A DNA stretch of 64,000 bases from Aquibacillus koreensis (GCF_025154055.1 NZ_JAOALK010000053.1:1-64000); one strand, 5' to 3'; counted from the stretch's first letter, positions 11,001 through 18,976 are shown. Notes: generated by a model from the letters alone, not told the origin. Program-made: numbers and translations.

Positions 11001-11743
11001 AAGTTAAAATGATCTACAAACGAATAATCATAAGCATCATGATTACCGGTTGCTGGTGCAAATGTTGAATTGGCACTACTTGTAATCGTGTTATTTAAAT
11101 ACCACATCCACTCTTGTTCACGGTCACTATTATTAACGATGTCACCACTATGTACCATAAACTCGGCACTAGGAAAGGTTTTGTATGCCTCTTCAATTGT
11201 TTGATTTGCCTGAATATAATCAATCTCTTGGTTCGTCCGACTTCCTTGGGTATCCGTTACATAGATAAAATCAAATTGGTCGTCACCATCATCCGTAGCT
11301 AATTGATAGACTGGACTCCAAACATTAGCACTTTTATCTCCTACACGATACCAATAGTCCGTTCCGGGCATTAACCCTGTTGCGATTGCTTTATGATTTC
11401 CTTCTGTTGTTTCTGGGGCTGCATCATCATATTTATTCGTTATTTGTTTACTGTCCGCTGAAAACTCCATTGCACCTGCAAAATCTGTTGGTTCTGTTTC
11501 ACTTGTTTTCTCCAAAATTTGCACAATGCCTGTCGTGTTTGGATCTTTGGTGTACCACGAAAAAGCTTTCTGCGTCTTTGTATCACCATAGAATGTAACT
11601 GCAATTCTATCCGGCGTTTTTCCCATCTGCTCCTCAGCACTCACATAAGGAAATAATACTGTTGAAGGGATTGTAGAAATAACAATGAGTAGTGCAAGAC
11701 ATAACACAATGATTTTATTACTTATTTGTTTCCAATCTACCAT
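8096..11743 (-). CDS. Sortase-anchored purple-acid-phosphatase-like metallophosphatase
   Basis: 1215 residues from the ATG at 11743, chosen because GGAGG lies 8 nt upstream; two earlier in-frame ATGs lack a properly spaced site. Signal peptide about 1-36. An FN3-like PAP N-domain (about 40-140) is followed by a calcineurin-type phosphoesterase (about 150-390) with the metal-ligand blocks DFIYVTDTQG, HSGDIVNN, GNHDAYD, VVSFHIA and GHDHIYF. Next come several Ig-like/Big_2-type domains (about 480-1020), a helical FIVAR-like segment, a D/E-rich wall spanner, LPNTS, a hydrophobic segment and a KRK tail. It should release phosphate from organic phosphate outside the cell; the substrate is inferred. 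It is divergent from a PhoP-box promoter and is followed by a REP-like repeat and a terminator. Confidence 0.9.
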   Translation of the reverse strand: MVDWKQISNKIIVLCLALLIVISTIPSTVLFPYVSAEEQMGKTPDRIAVTFYGDTKTQKAFSWYTKDPNTTGIVQILEKTSETEPTDFAGAMEFSADSKQITNKYDDAAPETTEGNHKAIATGLMPGTDYWYRVGDKSANVWSPVYQLATDDGDDQFDFIYVTDTQGSRTNQEIDYIQANQTIEEAYKTFPSAEFMVHSGDIVNNSDREQEWMWYLNNTITSSANSTFAPATGNHDAYDYSFVDHFNLPYPENSDPTTGAYYSYDYGNTHFAVINTNDTKIEEQLAWLHQDLTNTDKKWKVVSFHIAAYSVGSHMDDTISIQLRDILPDIFTNLGVDVVLQGHDHIYFRSVPMDGKTPGEEAIHVKEVFQGKEREFAINPDGSIYIVNRTAGTKWYAPNDEDDIAFYGVHPAFYDKEVIKKPAFSGISVEGDRLVYEAYEYDRDDIDGNGVQEVSLLDAFAIRKIQEETIEIEASTTEALHVKKAGRDKLTLTATSNVTPEGFENFNWRFIENGAGLKLSSNTGDAIDVEVTSNTKAGMAIVEVRSPYGDIETYQVEVNDLDFSIIPSTYSMVVGDAKEYEIDIDTPLEFVDQEDLDAEPVIAMEDSSVATVSGKIVTAAGVGETNVNVSVNDVTISTPLAVMDQAVALTDINWKQGLPGAIYVGEKINLMELVNINPSNATNLEFEWESSDPGVSISKAGVITGVAITDQVSITLKARNAGGNWSDTLTLDLAIKEPMLTVDTVADSAKTLHVRKRPEIQLEASLDEQVLESPIVWSVVEGEGVTVSRDGVVSVESNASSDDYTIQAQANVNGITFTGKYQGGIYKDVQVNIHKQGENEVIEVDYIDVMKLLPDPTKKPIVYQAEIVKPVYFDEGDEEIVGWTSSNTSIAEVIDGETAGVGPKNLGVVIAKMITKTNIVLETAGGATGKVELNITKDLDSFTFRDDLQTRMKVGEEVGYEEEDIVFNPETTALFPGGIPPYPFPKGIGLSIDNEEVAVISNDGDLQGLSAGIATLTVTLTTYDDKQVSSSIAIEVYDDAVEEVDEAIQALPDVDTVTWSDKVTVEAVRVKYDGLTTNQKSVVPNVDKLVALEAKITTLTPDSDNDIPDENVEDDRDDQKDEDTGSGNGGTKDEDDDSSDGSSEGEDNHENMDPNEEDNVTGDGGKENKEDDNKKKQTGDEELPNTSTSLYNLITLGLLLIIAGAVYLRFSKRKI

Positions 11744-11817
11744 TCTATTAACCTCCATCAAATAATATTCATACTCTTTAATCATATGGGGTCAATATTA
11801 AAATATGGTCTTATAAT

Positions 11818-11845
11818 AGTTTATTTATTGTTAATTTTATGTAAT
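11818..11845 (-). promoter_or_regulatory. Possible weak PhoP boxes facing the metallophosphatase
   Basis: On the minus strand, hexamers ATTACA (11845-11840), TTAACA (11834-11829) and TAAACT (11823-11818) recur every 11 bp. Only the middle one fits the Bacillus PhoP hexamer fully. They could drive the metallophosphatase, but no convincing -10 is seen. Confidence 0.4.
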
Positions 11846-11880
11846 ACAGGGCACACCTGTTTATGGTTTTTATACATAAC

Positions 11881-11921
11881 TTCACACTAACTTAACTCTA
11901 CCTTAACAGTCTTTCTATACT
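11881..11921 (+). promoter_or_regulatory. Pho-type promoter: three PhoP hexamers plus -10
   Basis: TTCACA (11881), TTAACT (11892) and TTAACA (11903) are spaced exactly 11 bp apart, each separated by 5 nt, as in B. subtilis PhoP boxes (TT(A/C/T)A(C/T)A). A -10 TATACT lies at 11916-11921, seven nt after the last box, and no separate -35 is needed in this promoter class. It points at the choice-of-anchor-I gene starting at 11961. Confidence 0.75.
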
Positions 11922-11960
11922 ATTAATCTGAATAAATACTAGTTTAATAGGAGGTAAGTC

Positions 11961-14039
11961 ATGAACACGTTTAAAAAAACCACCCTTGCTATGACATCAG
12001 GTTTATTACTTCTAATAGCTCCACTGCAAACATTTGCTGCATATGAAGAACTTACATATTTCACAGAAAAAGAAGATGGACTGGCTGTCGAGCTAATTGC
12101 TCGTTACACTAGTGGCGCAGAAACGGATGAAGGCGGTACAGAGATCATCGTCTATGATGCCAAAAGCCATCAAGCATTCTCTGTTAACGGCGCAGAAAAG
12201 GCGATAGATATACTCGATTTATCGGTATTATCTGACGGCCAAACAACAACGATCCCGCTTAAGAAAAGAATTCCATTAGCTGATATCGGAGTCGAGGCTG
12301 GCGATGTAACAAGCGTTGCCATTCATCCTAGTGGTGACTATATCGCGATTACTGCACCAGCTCCAATTAAAACTGACAACGGACATGTTGTATTCCTTGA
12401 TACGGATGGCAAGTCCCTAGCTAATGTTGAGGTTGGCGCTTTACCTGATATGGTTACTTTTTCACCAGACGGAACCAAAGCACTTGTAGCTAACGAAGGT
12501 GAGCCATCCGACGATTACACCATAAATCCACATGGTTCGGTAAGTATCATTGACCTTAGTGGAGATATTTCCGAGCTAGACCAAAGCACTGTCACTACAG
12601 TGGATTTTTCAAATGTAACCATCCCTGATGATATTAGAAAAGTTCATCCGGATAGCACATATGCAGAAGACTTAGAGCCTGAATATATTGTTGTAGATGG
12701 TGCTAGTCAGTATGCTTATGTTGCCATACAAGAAGATAATGCCATTGCAAAATTAGATATAAATGCTAAACAATTTGTTGCGATAAAAAGCTTAGGCTAT
12801 AAAGACTTTTCTACTGGGGAAAATATGTTAGATGCTTCGAATAAAGACGATGGCATTAATATTCAAAACTGGCCAGTTCTCTCTATTTATCAACCAGATG
12901 GTATGGCTATGTTTGAAGCAAATGGAAAATCATACATCCTTACTGCCAATGAAGGCGATGCGCAAGATTGGGAAGGATTTTCTGAAGAATCACGAGTAAA
13001 AGATATCGCAGAAGAAATCGGATATGAACTCAATGCGGATTTATATGAAGGATATACACAGGAGCAATTAGATGATATGGTCGCTAATGGTTTATATGAT
13101 GATGAACAGCTGGGTAGATTAACAAGCTCCACTAGTCATCCCAAAAATGAAAACGGAAAATATGAAGCAATCTACGGATTTGGCGCTCGTTCCTTTTCGA
13201 TTTGGGATACTGATAGCTTAGGACAAGTATATGATAGCGGCGCTCAGTTTGAACAGAAAATGGCTGCTATCTATCCTGATTTTTTCAACACAAACAATGA
13301 CGAAGATGGTTTCGATTCGAGAAGTGATGATAAAGGTCCAGAACCAGAAAGTGTGATTACTGGAAATGTGCAAGATAAAGACTATGCGTTTATTGGCTTA
13401 GAACGCCAAGGCGGTATAATGGTTTATGATCTATCTAACCCAATTGCACCAACTTTTGATAGCTATTTTGCTAGCCGTGCTTTTCATGGCGAAGATGTTT
13501 CAAGTGAAAGTGGCGATTCTGCACCGGAAGGCTTAACCTTTATTACTGCAGAAGAAAGCCCAACAGACCAAGCATTATTATTAGCTGCACATGAAGTTAC
13601 TGGAACAATTGCTGTGTACGCGTTAGGAGAAGCTGTTTCAGTGGAAGAACCAGGTGACGAAGAAGCGCCTGGTAACGAGGATGGAGTGGACGATGGACAA
13701 GATGATTCTGATAAAGAACCAGAAACCCCTGGTGACGAAGATGATTCAGAGAATCCAGATGATAATCAAGAGGACAATCCGGCTCCAGGTAACGATAACG
13801 ATAACCCAACTAACGATTCTGAGGAAAACAAGGACAAGGAAGAGGACTCCACTGATCAGTATAAAGACAAGGATTCAGATCAAAATGAGTCAGATTCGAA
13901 AGACAACGCAGAAAAATCTAAGGATGGCGATAACAAACTACCTAACACTGCAACAGGCATGTGGAATACCCTTATCATCGGAAGTCTGCTCTTGTTAACC
14001 GGACTATCCCTGGTAGTTAGAAAGAGAATACATTCATAG
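11961..14039 (+). CDS. Sortase-anchored choice-of-anchor-I family protein
   Basis: 692 residues; TAGGAGG lies 7 nt before the ATG. The signal peptide ends near FAAYEE (residue 27). Residues 30-560 form a beta-propeller-like choice-of-anchor-I domain: VAIHPSGDYIAIT, FSPDGTKALVANEGEPS, a second NEGDAQDWEGF, then a closing block EGLTFI. In other bacteria this domain often occurs on its own or next to 5'-nucleotidase/phosphoesterase domains. A 110-residue D/E/N/P-rich spanner precedes LPNTATG, a membrane segment and an RKR tail. The promoter carries PhoP boxes and the divergent neighbour is a metallophosphatase. I infer a role in phosphate acquisition at the wall (nucleotide or phosphoester handling), but no proven catalytic residue can be pointed to. 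Confidence 0.85.
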   Translation: MNTFKKTTLAMTSGLLLLIAPLQTFAAYEELTYFTEKEDGLAVELIARYTSGAETDEGGTEIIVYDAKSHQAFSVNGAEKAIDILDLSVLSDGQTTTIPLKKRIPLADIGVEAGDVTSVAIHPSGDYIAITAPAPIKTDNGHVVFLDTDGKSLANVEVGALPDMVTFSPDGTKALVANEGEPSDDYTINPHGSVSIIDLSGDISELDQSTVTTVDFSNVTIPDDIRKVHPDSTYAEDLEPEYIVVDGASQYAYVAIQEDNAIAKLDINAKQFVAIKSLGYKDFSTGENMLDASNKDDGINIQNWPVLSIYQPDGMAMFEANGKSYILTANEGDAQDWEGFSEESRVKDIAEEIGYELNADLYEGYTQEQLDDMVANGLYDDEQLGRLTSSTSHPKNENGKYEAIYGFGARSFSIWDTDSLGQVYDSGAQFEQKMAAIYPDFFNTNNDEDGFDSRSDDKGPEPESVITGNVQDKDYAFIGLERQGGIMVYDLSNPIAPTFDSYFASRAFHGEDVSSESGDSAPEGLTFITAEESPTDQALLLAAHEVTGTIAVYALGEAVSVEEPGDEEAPGNEDGVDDGQDDSDKEPETPGDEDDSENPDDNQEDNPAPGNDNDNPTNDSEENKDKEEDSTDQYKDKDSDQNESDSKDNAEKSKDGDNKLPNTATGMWNTLIIGSLLLLTGLSLVVRKRIHS

Positions 14040-14050
14040 TAATAGTTATT

Positions 14051-14077
14051 AGCCTGTCCCCATACGGACAGGCTTTT
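14051..14077 (+). terminator. Rho-independent terminator
   Basis: AGCCTGTCC-N6-GGACAGGCT followed by TTT, 11 bp after the choice-of-anchor-I stop codon. Confidence 0.85.
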
Positions 14078-14098
14078 ATGATTTTCTCTCCGACTGGT

Positions 14099-14203
14099 GT
14101 GCACATAGGGACGGTTCTTGCGTTTCCATTTTTACTATTTTTAGCTCATCCCCGTAAACGCAAGAACCGTCCCTATGCTTCCAAGAACTGTCCCCACGTT
14201 TCC
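14099..14203. repeat. Cluster of three REP-like repeats
   Basis: Copies at 14099-14127 (core AGGGACGGTTCTTG), 14155-14182 (core CAAGAACCGTCCCTA, opposite orientation) and 14173-14203 (CAAGAACTGTCCCCA). The middle and last share an arm. They follow a terminator and create a spurious ORF. Confidence 0.8.
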
Positions 14204-14635
14204 AAAAAAACGCTTAAAATTGATTTTTCGGCACTACTCACATACGTAAAATTAAAAAATAATGAAAAAAGGTGCTGTGAAACGCTTTACATTTTTTGCT
14301 ATAAATGGATAATAGTTCTTATAAAAGTTGTTTTTTTGACAACCTACAACAAAGTAATTCGAAATGAGGTGTTAAACAATGTAAGCGTAAACAACCACGC
14401 AACTAAATGTGAATTGTTGAGCAATAAAACCTGCAAGTAGGGTCCACAATTACTCCTAAGAATCTACCAGCCGCATTAAATCATCTAATTATGCTAGTAA
14501 ACTGCAACACAAAAAAATAATAAAGAAGAATATGCTCACATACTATTTCGAGTGATCTTAAATCATAATTTAATAACTCATTACACTCAATCATCACCAT
14601 TGACCATCTTATTCTTCGAGGGGAGTATAGGAATA
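14204..14635 (+). promoter_or_regulatory. Upstream region of the comK-like gene with cre-like and K-box-like sites
   Basis: TGAAACGCTTTACA at 14278-14291 fits the CcpA cre consensus closely. AAAA-N5-TTTT at 14323-14335 matches a ComK K-box half unit and abuts TTGACA (14336-14341), though no -10 is found at the right distance. The remaining ~300 bp to the gene shows no supported ORF. Control of the comK-like gene by these sites is inferred from position only. Confidence 0.4.
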
Positions 14636-15145
14636 ATGAATACAATAATAAATCCATCAATTAATAGAACACTACTTATGCCCGAAAATCTTGAATCCTA
14701 CTTAATTAACGAAGAAACAACACAAATCAAACGCGCTCTCCACACAGACTATCAATCGATCGTATATGAAACACGCAAAATTTTTTATGTGAAGGAATCC
14801 CCCTTCTCCATCATTGAAAAATCATGTCTAAATGGTCTTTCCAGTTATGAAGGACGACGTGCAGCAATGATATATCTTACATCATCCAAGCATAAAGTAC
14901 CCATCTTGATTAACGCAGAAAAAAGGATATTTTGCTTTCCATCCCAGTCACCTCGCGCATTCGAATGTTCATGGATTTTCTATCACCATGTCTTAGAAAT
15001 AAGACCAGATCGAGCAGGTGACCCTAACATTTCATCCTATATCATTTTTAAAAATGGACAACAAGTACCAATGCGGGAATCTTACTACACACTACAACAT
15101 CAGATGATGCGCACGGCTTTATGTATCGCAAATTGTTCTAACTAA
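14636..15145 (+). CDS. comK: ComK-family competence transcription factor
   Basis: 169 residues from the ATG at 14636, preceded by GAGGGGAG. An upstream in-frame ATG at 14552 has no ribosome site and adds 28 residues unlike the family. ComK hallmarks are present: IIEKSCLNGLSSYEGRRAA (the family has DRSC...SYAGRK), the block HKVPILI (HKPPI in B. subtilis), IFCFPSQSPRAFECSWI (IFLFPT...CGWI) and a late IIFKNGQ block. ComK binds K-boxes and switches on DNA-uptake genes. The protein stops about 20-25 residues short of B. subtilis ComK, lacking the C-terminal tail involved there in MecA/ClpCP control. A small XRE regulator follows 92 bp downstream. Confidence 0.8.
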   Translation: MNTIINPSINRTLLMPENLESYLINEETTQIKRALHTDYQSIVYETRKIFYVKESPFSIIEKSCLNGLSSYEGRRAAMIYLTSSKHKVPILINAEKRIFCFPSQSPRAFECSWIFYHHVLEIRPDRAGDPNISSYIIFKNGQQVPMRESYYTLQHQMMRTALCIANCSN

Positions 15146-15237
15146 TCTATGATGCCCTGCAATATAGTACATAGCAACACAGCAAAGGTCCCTACCCTAA
15201 TTTTATATAAAATTCTGGAATGCAGAAAAGGACGATG

Positions 15238-15510
15238 ATGGTGACAGATCGCAAACGAAACGGTCAGATATTCGGTGAAATTATAAGAGAAATTAGAGAA
15301 GGTAAAAAGACGCTTCATAAGAAATGGACGATAAACTACGTAGCTGAACAGGCGAAGGTTCAATCCAATTATTTAGGTAAGCTTGAACGCGGAGAAAAAG
15401 GCGAGTCTTATATGACTACCATCGGAAGAATAGCTATGGTTTTAGAAGTTAGCCTAGATGAAATATGGAAGAGGTACGAGGAAAAAATAGAAAAACATAA
15501 ATCATTATAA
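15238..15510 (+). CDS. Small XRE-family HTH regulator
   Basis: About 90 residues, essentially a single lambda-repressor-type HTH: FGEIIREIREG, then WTINYVAEQAKVQSNYLGKLERGEKG with the expected S-x-Y-L-x-K-L-E-R-G recognition region, and a closing VLEVSLDEIW. The start is ambiguous: ATG 15235, ATG 15238 and GTG 15241 all follow AAAAGGA, whose spacing favours the latter two. ATG 15220 has no clear site. It lies 92 bp after the comK-like gene, same strand. Its target is unknown. Confidence 0.75.
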   Translation: MVTDRKRNGQIFGEIIREIREGKKTLHKKWTINYVAEQAKVQSNYLGKLERGEKGESYMTTIGRIAMVLEVSLDEIWKRYEEKIEKHKSL

Positions 15511-15517
15511 GCTACAA

Positions 15518-15590
15518 ACACCTGTCACCACCCGCAATTATCTATTATATACGAGCTAACCTATGCAAGTACTAGATGGTGACAGGTGTC
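15518..15590. repeat. Inverted repeat, second palindromic repeat family
   Basis: ACACCTGTCACCA (15518-15530) and TGGTGACAGGTGT (15577-15589) are perfect 13-bp inverted arms around a 46-bp centre. This is distinct from the GGGACGGTTC repeats. It lies just after the XRE gene and might also act as a structured 3' end. Confidence 0.7.
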
Positions 15591-15651
15591 TATAATTATC
15601 CCAGGATGCTTTCTTTGTTAGTAAAACAGTACAAAGATACTTCTGACTTCT

Positions 15652-15676
15652 CCACGGGGCAAGCCCGCGTGGTTTT
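15652..15676. other. Strong GC-rich hairpin of unknown role
   Basis: CCACGGGGCAAGCCCGCGTGG followed by TTTTA. It could terminate the upstream transcript or be the remnant end of an IS200/IS605-type element; no transposase remains nearby. Confidence 0.4.
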
Positions 15677-15760
15677 ACGGGCTATTTCTATAACCCTAAC
15701 AACCTATTGACTTACTACCTATAATTATATTAAGATATTCTCAAATAACATAGACGAACT

Positions 15761-15855
15761 CCAAAGGGGAGTAGCTTACAATTATGTCGACATTACGTGA
15801 TCCATTGGGTCGCCGGCCTAATTGGCAACGATACGTTGTTTGCGAGACCTTTGCC
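15761..15855 (+). promoter_or_regulatory. yybP-ykoY (Mn2+) riboswitch aptamer
   Basis: The element opens with CCAAAGGGGAGTAGC and closes with GCGAGACCTTTGCC, the two most conserved blocks of the yybP-ykoY family. CAAAGG and CCTTTG pair as the closing stem P1. This RNA class binds Mn2+ and usually switches on Mn exporters or TerC/P-type ATPases. Here the next gene is a Spo0M-like protein. Confidence 0.85.
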
Positions 15856-15860
15856 TAGAC

Positions 15861-15920
15861 GGTGAAGGTATATAGTTGGACCACAAATACCTTTGCCAAA
15901 AAACTGGTGAAGGTTTTTTA
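15861..15920 (+). terminator. Riboswitch expression platform with terminator
   Basis: GGTGAAGGT at 15861 can pair either with ACCTTTGCC at 15847 (part of the aptamer stem) or with the second ACCTTTGCC at 15889. The latter otherwise pairs with GGTGAAGGT at 15906 and a T-run, forming a terminator. Metal-bound aptamer would hold the first ACCTTTGCC, freeing the antiterminator: a predicted ON switch. Confidence 0.75.
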
Positions 15921-15965
15921 TGTCTATGTTAGTTAATGCACACATATTATCTTCGGAGGTAACCA

Positions 15966-16349
15966 ATGATTCATAAAATCATTAGTGTTTTAAAAATCGG
16001 ACCAAAAGTTAATTTAGTATTAGATCATACCGAAACAGAAACAGGTGAAAAAATCTCAGGAACCTTTCACATAAGTGGCGGATTAGTAAAACAAAAGCTC
16101 TCTAGATTAGAGTGTGATTTTATTAAAGAACACGCCGGCGGGAAAGCAGAAGTCATTGAACCAGTCAAAACAGTATTAATTTCAAGAATGATTGATACAA
16201 ATGATCGCGATCAAATCCCTTTTACCTATCAATTACCAAAAGACTTGAACCCAACATCGGATCAAATAACATATCGATTCCGAACAAAGCTTGTGTTTAA
16301 TTATGATAGCAAAAGCATGGATCATGATGAAATCATTGTGAACAAATAA
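15966..16349 (+). CDS. Short Spo0M-like (arrestin-fold) protein
   Basis: 127 residues; CGGAGG lies 6 nt before the ATG. The sequence matches the N-terminal arrestin-like sandwich of Spo0M: LKIGPKVNLVLD, then TGEKISGTFHISGG, IKEHAGGKAEV, QIPFTYQLP, and a final strand block TKLVFNYDS. Spo0M proteins are about 250 residues and affect sporulation and cell division; this one lacks the C-terminal half. It is not visibly truncated by mutation, since a terminator follows cleanly. Expression should depend on the upstream Mn2+ riboswitch. A link of this family to manganese is not something I know of. Confidence 0.7.
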   Translation: MIHKIISVLKIGPKVNLVLDHTETETGEKISGTFHISGGLVKQKLSRLECDFIKEHAGGKAEVIEPVKTVLISRMIDTNDRDQIPFTYQLPKDLNPTSDQITYRFRTKLVFNYDSKSMDHDEIIVNK

Positions 16350-16355
16350 TAAAAA

Positions 16356-16402
16356 CACAAAAAAATACAAGGCATCCATCGAAATGGATAGCCTTGTTTT
16401 TT
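16356..16402. terminator. Bidirectional terminator
   Basis: CAAGGC-x-TCCAT and ATGGA-x-AGCCTTG stem with an A-run before and TTTTTT after. It serves both the Spo0M-like gene (+) and the metalloprotease (-). Confidence 0.85.
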
Positions 16403-16407
16403 CATTG

Positions 16408-18507
16408 TTATTTCTTTTTCGGTCCTTTTTCTTGTAGCTTTACTTCATATTCAAAATCAACCGAGCGATTAATTCCTTCTGGTGCAGCATACCACGTTGT
16501 CATGTAGGTTGTACCTTTTTTAAACATGTTGCGCAACTTCAAATTATCTTGTCCTGTCATATGAAATGGATCTACATGGAAAACTTGATATTTACCATGT
16601 TTATCTTCATTCACAAAGGTAACCGCGTAATTCACATAATCCCCTGCTAATTGTGCTTTTGACTGGAATTCATCCAAGCCTGATCCATCATAACTTAAGC
16701 CGATTTCTGGAATCTCAATATTATCAATGAACCATCCAGTATCGTTAAATCCCCAGTCAGTCAAGTAACGGAAAGAAATATGAATTTCTTGCCCTGCGTA
16801 TTCGGAAAGATCAAAGCTCTCCTGTTGCCAATTTTCATAATGTCCTGTAAAACCAGGAACATTTTCTATAATCTTGGGATACCCTTCTTCTACTACATCT
16901 GACCTTGTATTCTGATTAGCAAGGCTAGTCCACGAACTTCCTCCATCTGTAGACACCTGCACCACACCAAAATCCCATTGTTCTTCAATATCGATAAAAT
17001 TATCAAATGTTAGCGTTGCTTCAGAAACACCCGTTAAGTCTGCTTCAAAAATAAGATTGTGATCAGCCTCATCACCATTTCCACCCCAATACACCTGTTC
17101 ATCCGAACCAAGGGGATCAGCGACTGTTTCCCAAGATAATGGTAGGAAGTCAATCCCGTTAAATGTTACATCGACAATTTTTTCGTCAAAATCTAGCACT
17201 TTGTAGTCGGCACCCCAAGCCGGAACTCCGTCTTTTTCATACTGTTTTGCTTTTTCAAAGTTAACTGTCATGCCGCGTTGCTTGCCGTCTTCAACAGGCA
17301 ATTCACGTAAATTGATTGTTTCAAATCCATATTGACCTTTTTGACCCTTGACGTTTTGGGCGTCATCGATTAGTAAAGCTGTAATGAACTTTTCATAAAC
17401 ACTTTGGAAATCTTCTTTAATGCTATTTGCTTTATATGCAGCATTGAAACTGTCGATACCATTTAATTCACTTGTTGCAACTTGACGAATGAATTCTTGT
17501 CCAAATTGTTCGTAGTTATAAAGGGTAAATAGATAGACTAGACCATAATCAGCAATGGTTTCCGGACCAGTTTCAGCTCCTACATGCTCATCCCAATTTA
17601 CTAGAGAGTTCTCCGGATGATCTAGTAAAAAATTGATGGAGCCAGCATTGTGACCATATCCACCCAGATACTCAGAGAAGGTTGACATCCCCTCGTTTAC
17701 CCAAGTCGTTTCATCCCCATCATTATCTGCATGAATCAGATGTTGCAACTCGTGCATTGTTGTGGAATAAAAGGTATCTTCTAACCTTGTTTCCCAACTA
17801 TTTGTGTCAATGGTTATGATATTACGGTCTATATAATTTTCTAGCGTTTGCCAGAAGAAACCAGCTACAAAGAATGGATAACTAGGATCGTAGTAGCCTT
17901 CGTCCACAATATTATCTACGAGCATAATCACCTTGTCACTACCCTCGTAATAGCCTTCAGGCAAACCGACCATATCCGGCAAAGGTGATTCGCTTCCATC
18001 AAGCACATCAGGAGTACCAAAAAACGCTGTTGTTTTTGGATAAATATTTGAGTCAAACTCATCTCTAAGCTTGTCCACTTGTTCTTGCGTTACCACATGG
18101 GCTGGACGTGCGTCGCCTTCAGGAAAGCTTAAGTCATTTGCTACCCAAATTTCCACGTTTTCCCCAACACTGCGAAGCGTAAATGACTTAAAAGCTAGGT
18201 CTCTATTAAGGAAAGATTTTGTTCCACCATCGTAAGTAAAAGTACTAGTTGCACCCTCACTAGCAGCACTTTCCTCTTGATCAAAATTAACATCTGATGC
18301 CGCTTCTTTAATTGCAGCCGCAGCTTCTTTTTGAAACTCCTCATCACTTGATTGTTTGTTTAGTTCGGCAGTAATGTCTAGTTCATCCCCATACCGCTCT
18401 ATGTTCCATTCCTTATTCGTATCTACTTTTGCAAAACTAGCAGATGGAGCAAATAGTGAGAATGATAGAGCAGCAGATAATGCCAATCCTGTTATTTTCT
18501 TTTTCAA
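16408..18507 (-). CDS. Secreted zinc metalloprotease, immune-inhibitor-A/M6-like
   Basis: 699 residues from a TTG at 18507, with GGGAGG 8 nt upstream. Signal peptide about 1-26 (ending SFAKVD). The catalytic domain spans about 110-400 with zinc motif HELQHLIH near residue 250 and, downstream, WVNEGMSTFSEY, whose Glu is the likely third ligand. The C-terminal part (about 450-610) has a choice-of-anchor-J/MAM-like sandwich (WDFGVVQVSTDGGSSW, then GWFIDNIEI), as in InhA-type proteases. There is no wall anchor, so it is probably released. It would degrade extracellular proteins; assignment between M6 and related HExxH families (for example M30) is uncertain. It shares a terminator with the Spo0M-like gene. 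Confidence 0.8.
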   Translation of the reverse strand: MKKKITGLALSAALSFSLFAPSASFAKVDTNKEWNIERYGDELDITAELNKQSSDEEFQKEAAAAIKEAASDVNFDQEESAASEGATSTFTYDGGTKSFLNRDLAFKSFTLRSVGENVEIWVANDLSFPEGDARPAHVVTQEQVDKLRDEFDSNIYPKTTAFFGTPDVLDGSESPLPDMVGLPEGYYEGSDKVIMLVDNIVDEGYYDPSYPFFVAGFFWQTLENYIDRNIITIDTNSWETRLEDTFYSTTMHELQHLIHADNDGDETTWVNEGMSTFSEYLGGYGHNAGSINFLLDHPENSLVNWDEHVGAETGPETIADYGLVYLFTLYNYEQFGQEFIRQVATSELNGIDSFNAAYKANSIKEDFQSVYEKFITALLIDDAQNVKGQKGQYGFETINLRELPVEDGKQRGMTVNFEKAKQYEKDGVPAWGADYKVLDFDEKIVDVTFNGIDFLPLSWETVADPLGSDEQVYWGGNGDEADHNLIFEADLTGVSEATLTFDNFIDIEEQWDFGVVQVSTDGGSSWTSLANQNTRSDVVEEGYPKIIENVPGFTGHYENWQQESFDLSEYAGQEIHISFRYLTDWGFNDTGWFIDNIEIPEIGLSYDGSGLDEFQSKAQLAGDYVNYAVTFVNEDKHGKYQVFHVDPFHMTGQDNLKLRNMFKKGTTYMTTWYAAPEGINRSVDFEYEVKLQEKGPKKK

Positions 18508-18944
18508 ATTTGTGACCTCCCAAGTTTCTATTTTTATGACTGGCGCGCCCCAGTATTGTTAAATTAAACCAAAATATCAGAATAATCACAATAGTGTAAA
18601 CAAACTAAACTTAGGTAGTCGAAATAGTGATAAAAGTTATATCTCTACCACTACAAAAGATTGATAGAGAGAACAATAGAGATGAATAGACAAAGTATGT
18701 GCTAATCACTTACTTCAGTCGAAATTAGTTGAAAATTTAGGGTAAGTGCGAAATAATCATCTTAACCAGTACATTAGACCTACACTTTATGAAATGACCT
18801 ATTCCAAGAAGTAACCTACAATCTTAACTTCAAGGGCCATGATAAATGTCCCATAGCTATATTAGATTATCATCCATACTTGACTAGAAGTGTTTTTCTA
18901 AGCTCATAAAATAAAATAGAATCTTTATTTCCCAACATAAAAAA

Positions 18945-18976
18945 GCATTTTCAAAGTGTTCATCCTTTGAAAATGC
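18945..18976. terminator. Hairpin terminator without an obvious gene
   Basis: GCATTTTCAAAG-N8-CTTTGAAAATGC, preceded by AAAAAA (T-run on the minus strand) and followed by CTCTTTT. Confidence 0.7.

Noticed and set aside
11756-11785. Earlier starts for the metallophosphatase
   Set aside because: They overlap or precede the GGAGG site that is correctly spaced for the ATG at 11743.
14078-14440. 120-codon open frame on +
   Set aside because: It runs through a terminator and three REP-like repeats, has no ribosome site, and its codons reflect repeat sequence.
15652-15676. IS200/IS605 element end
   Set aside because: Only one hairpin resembles such an end; no transposase, TnpB or second end is present.
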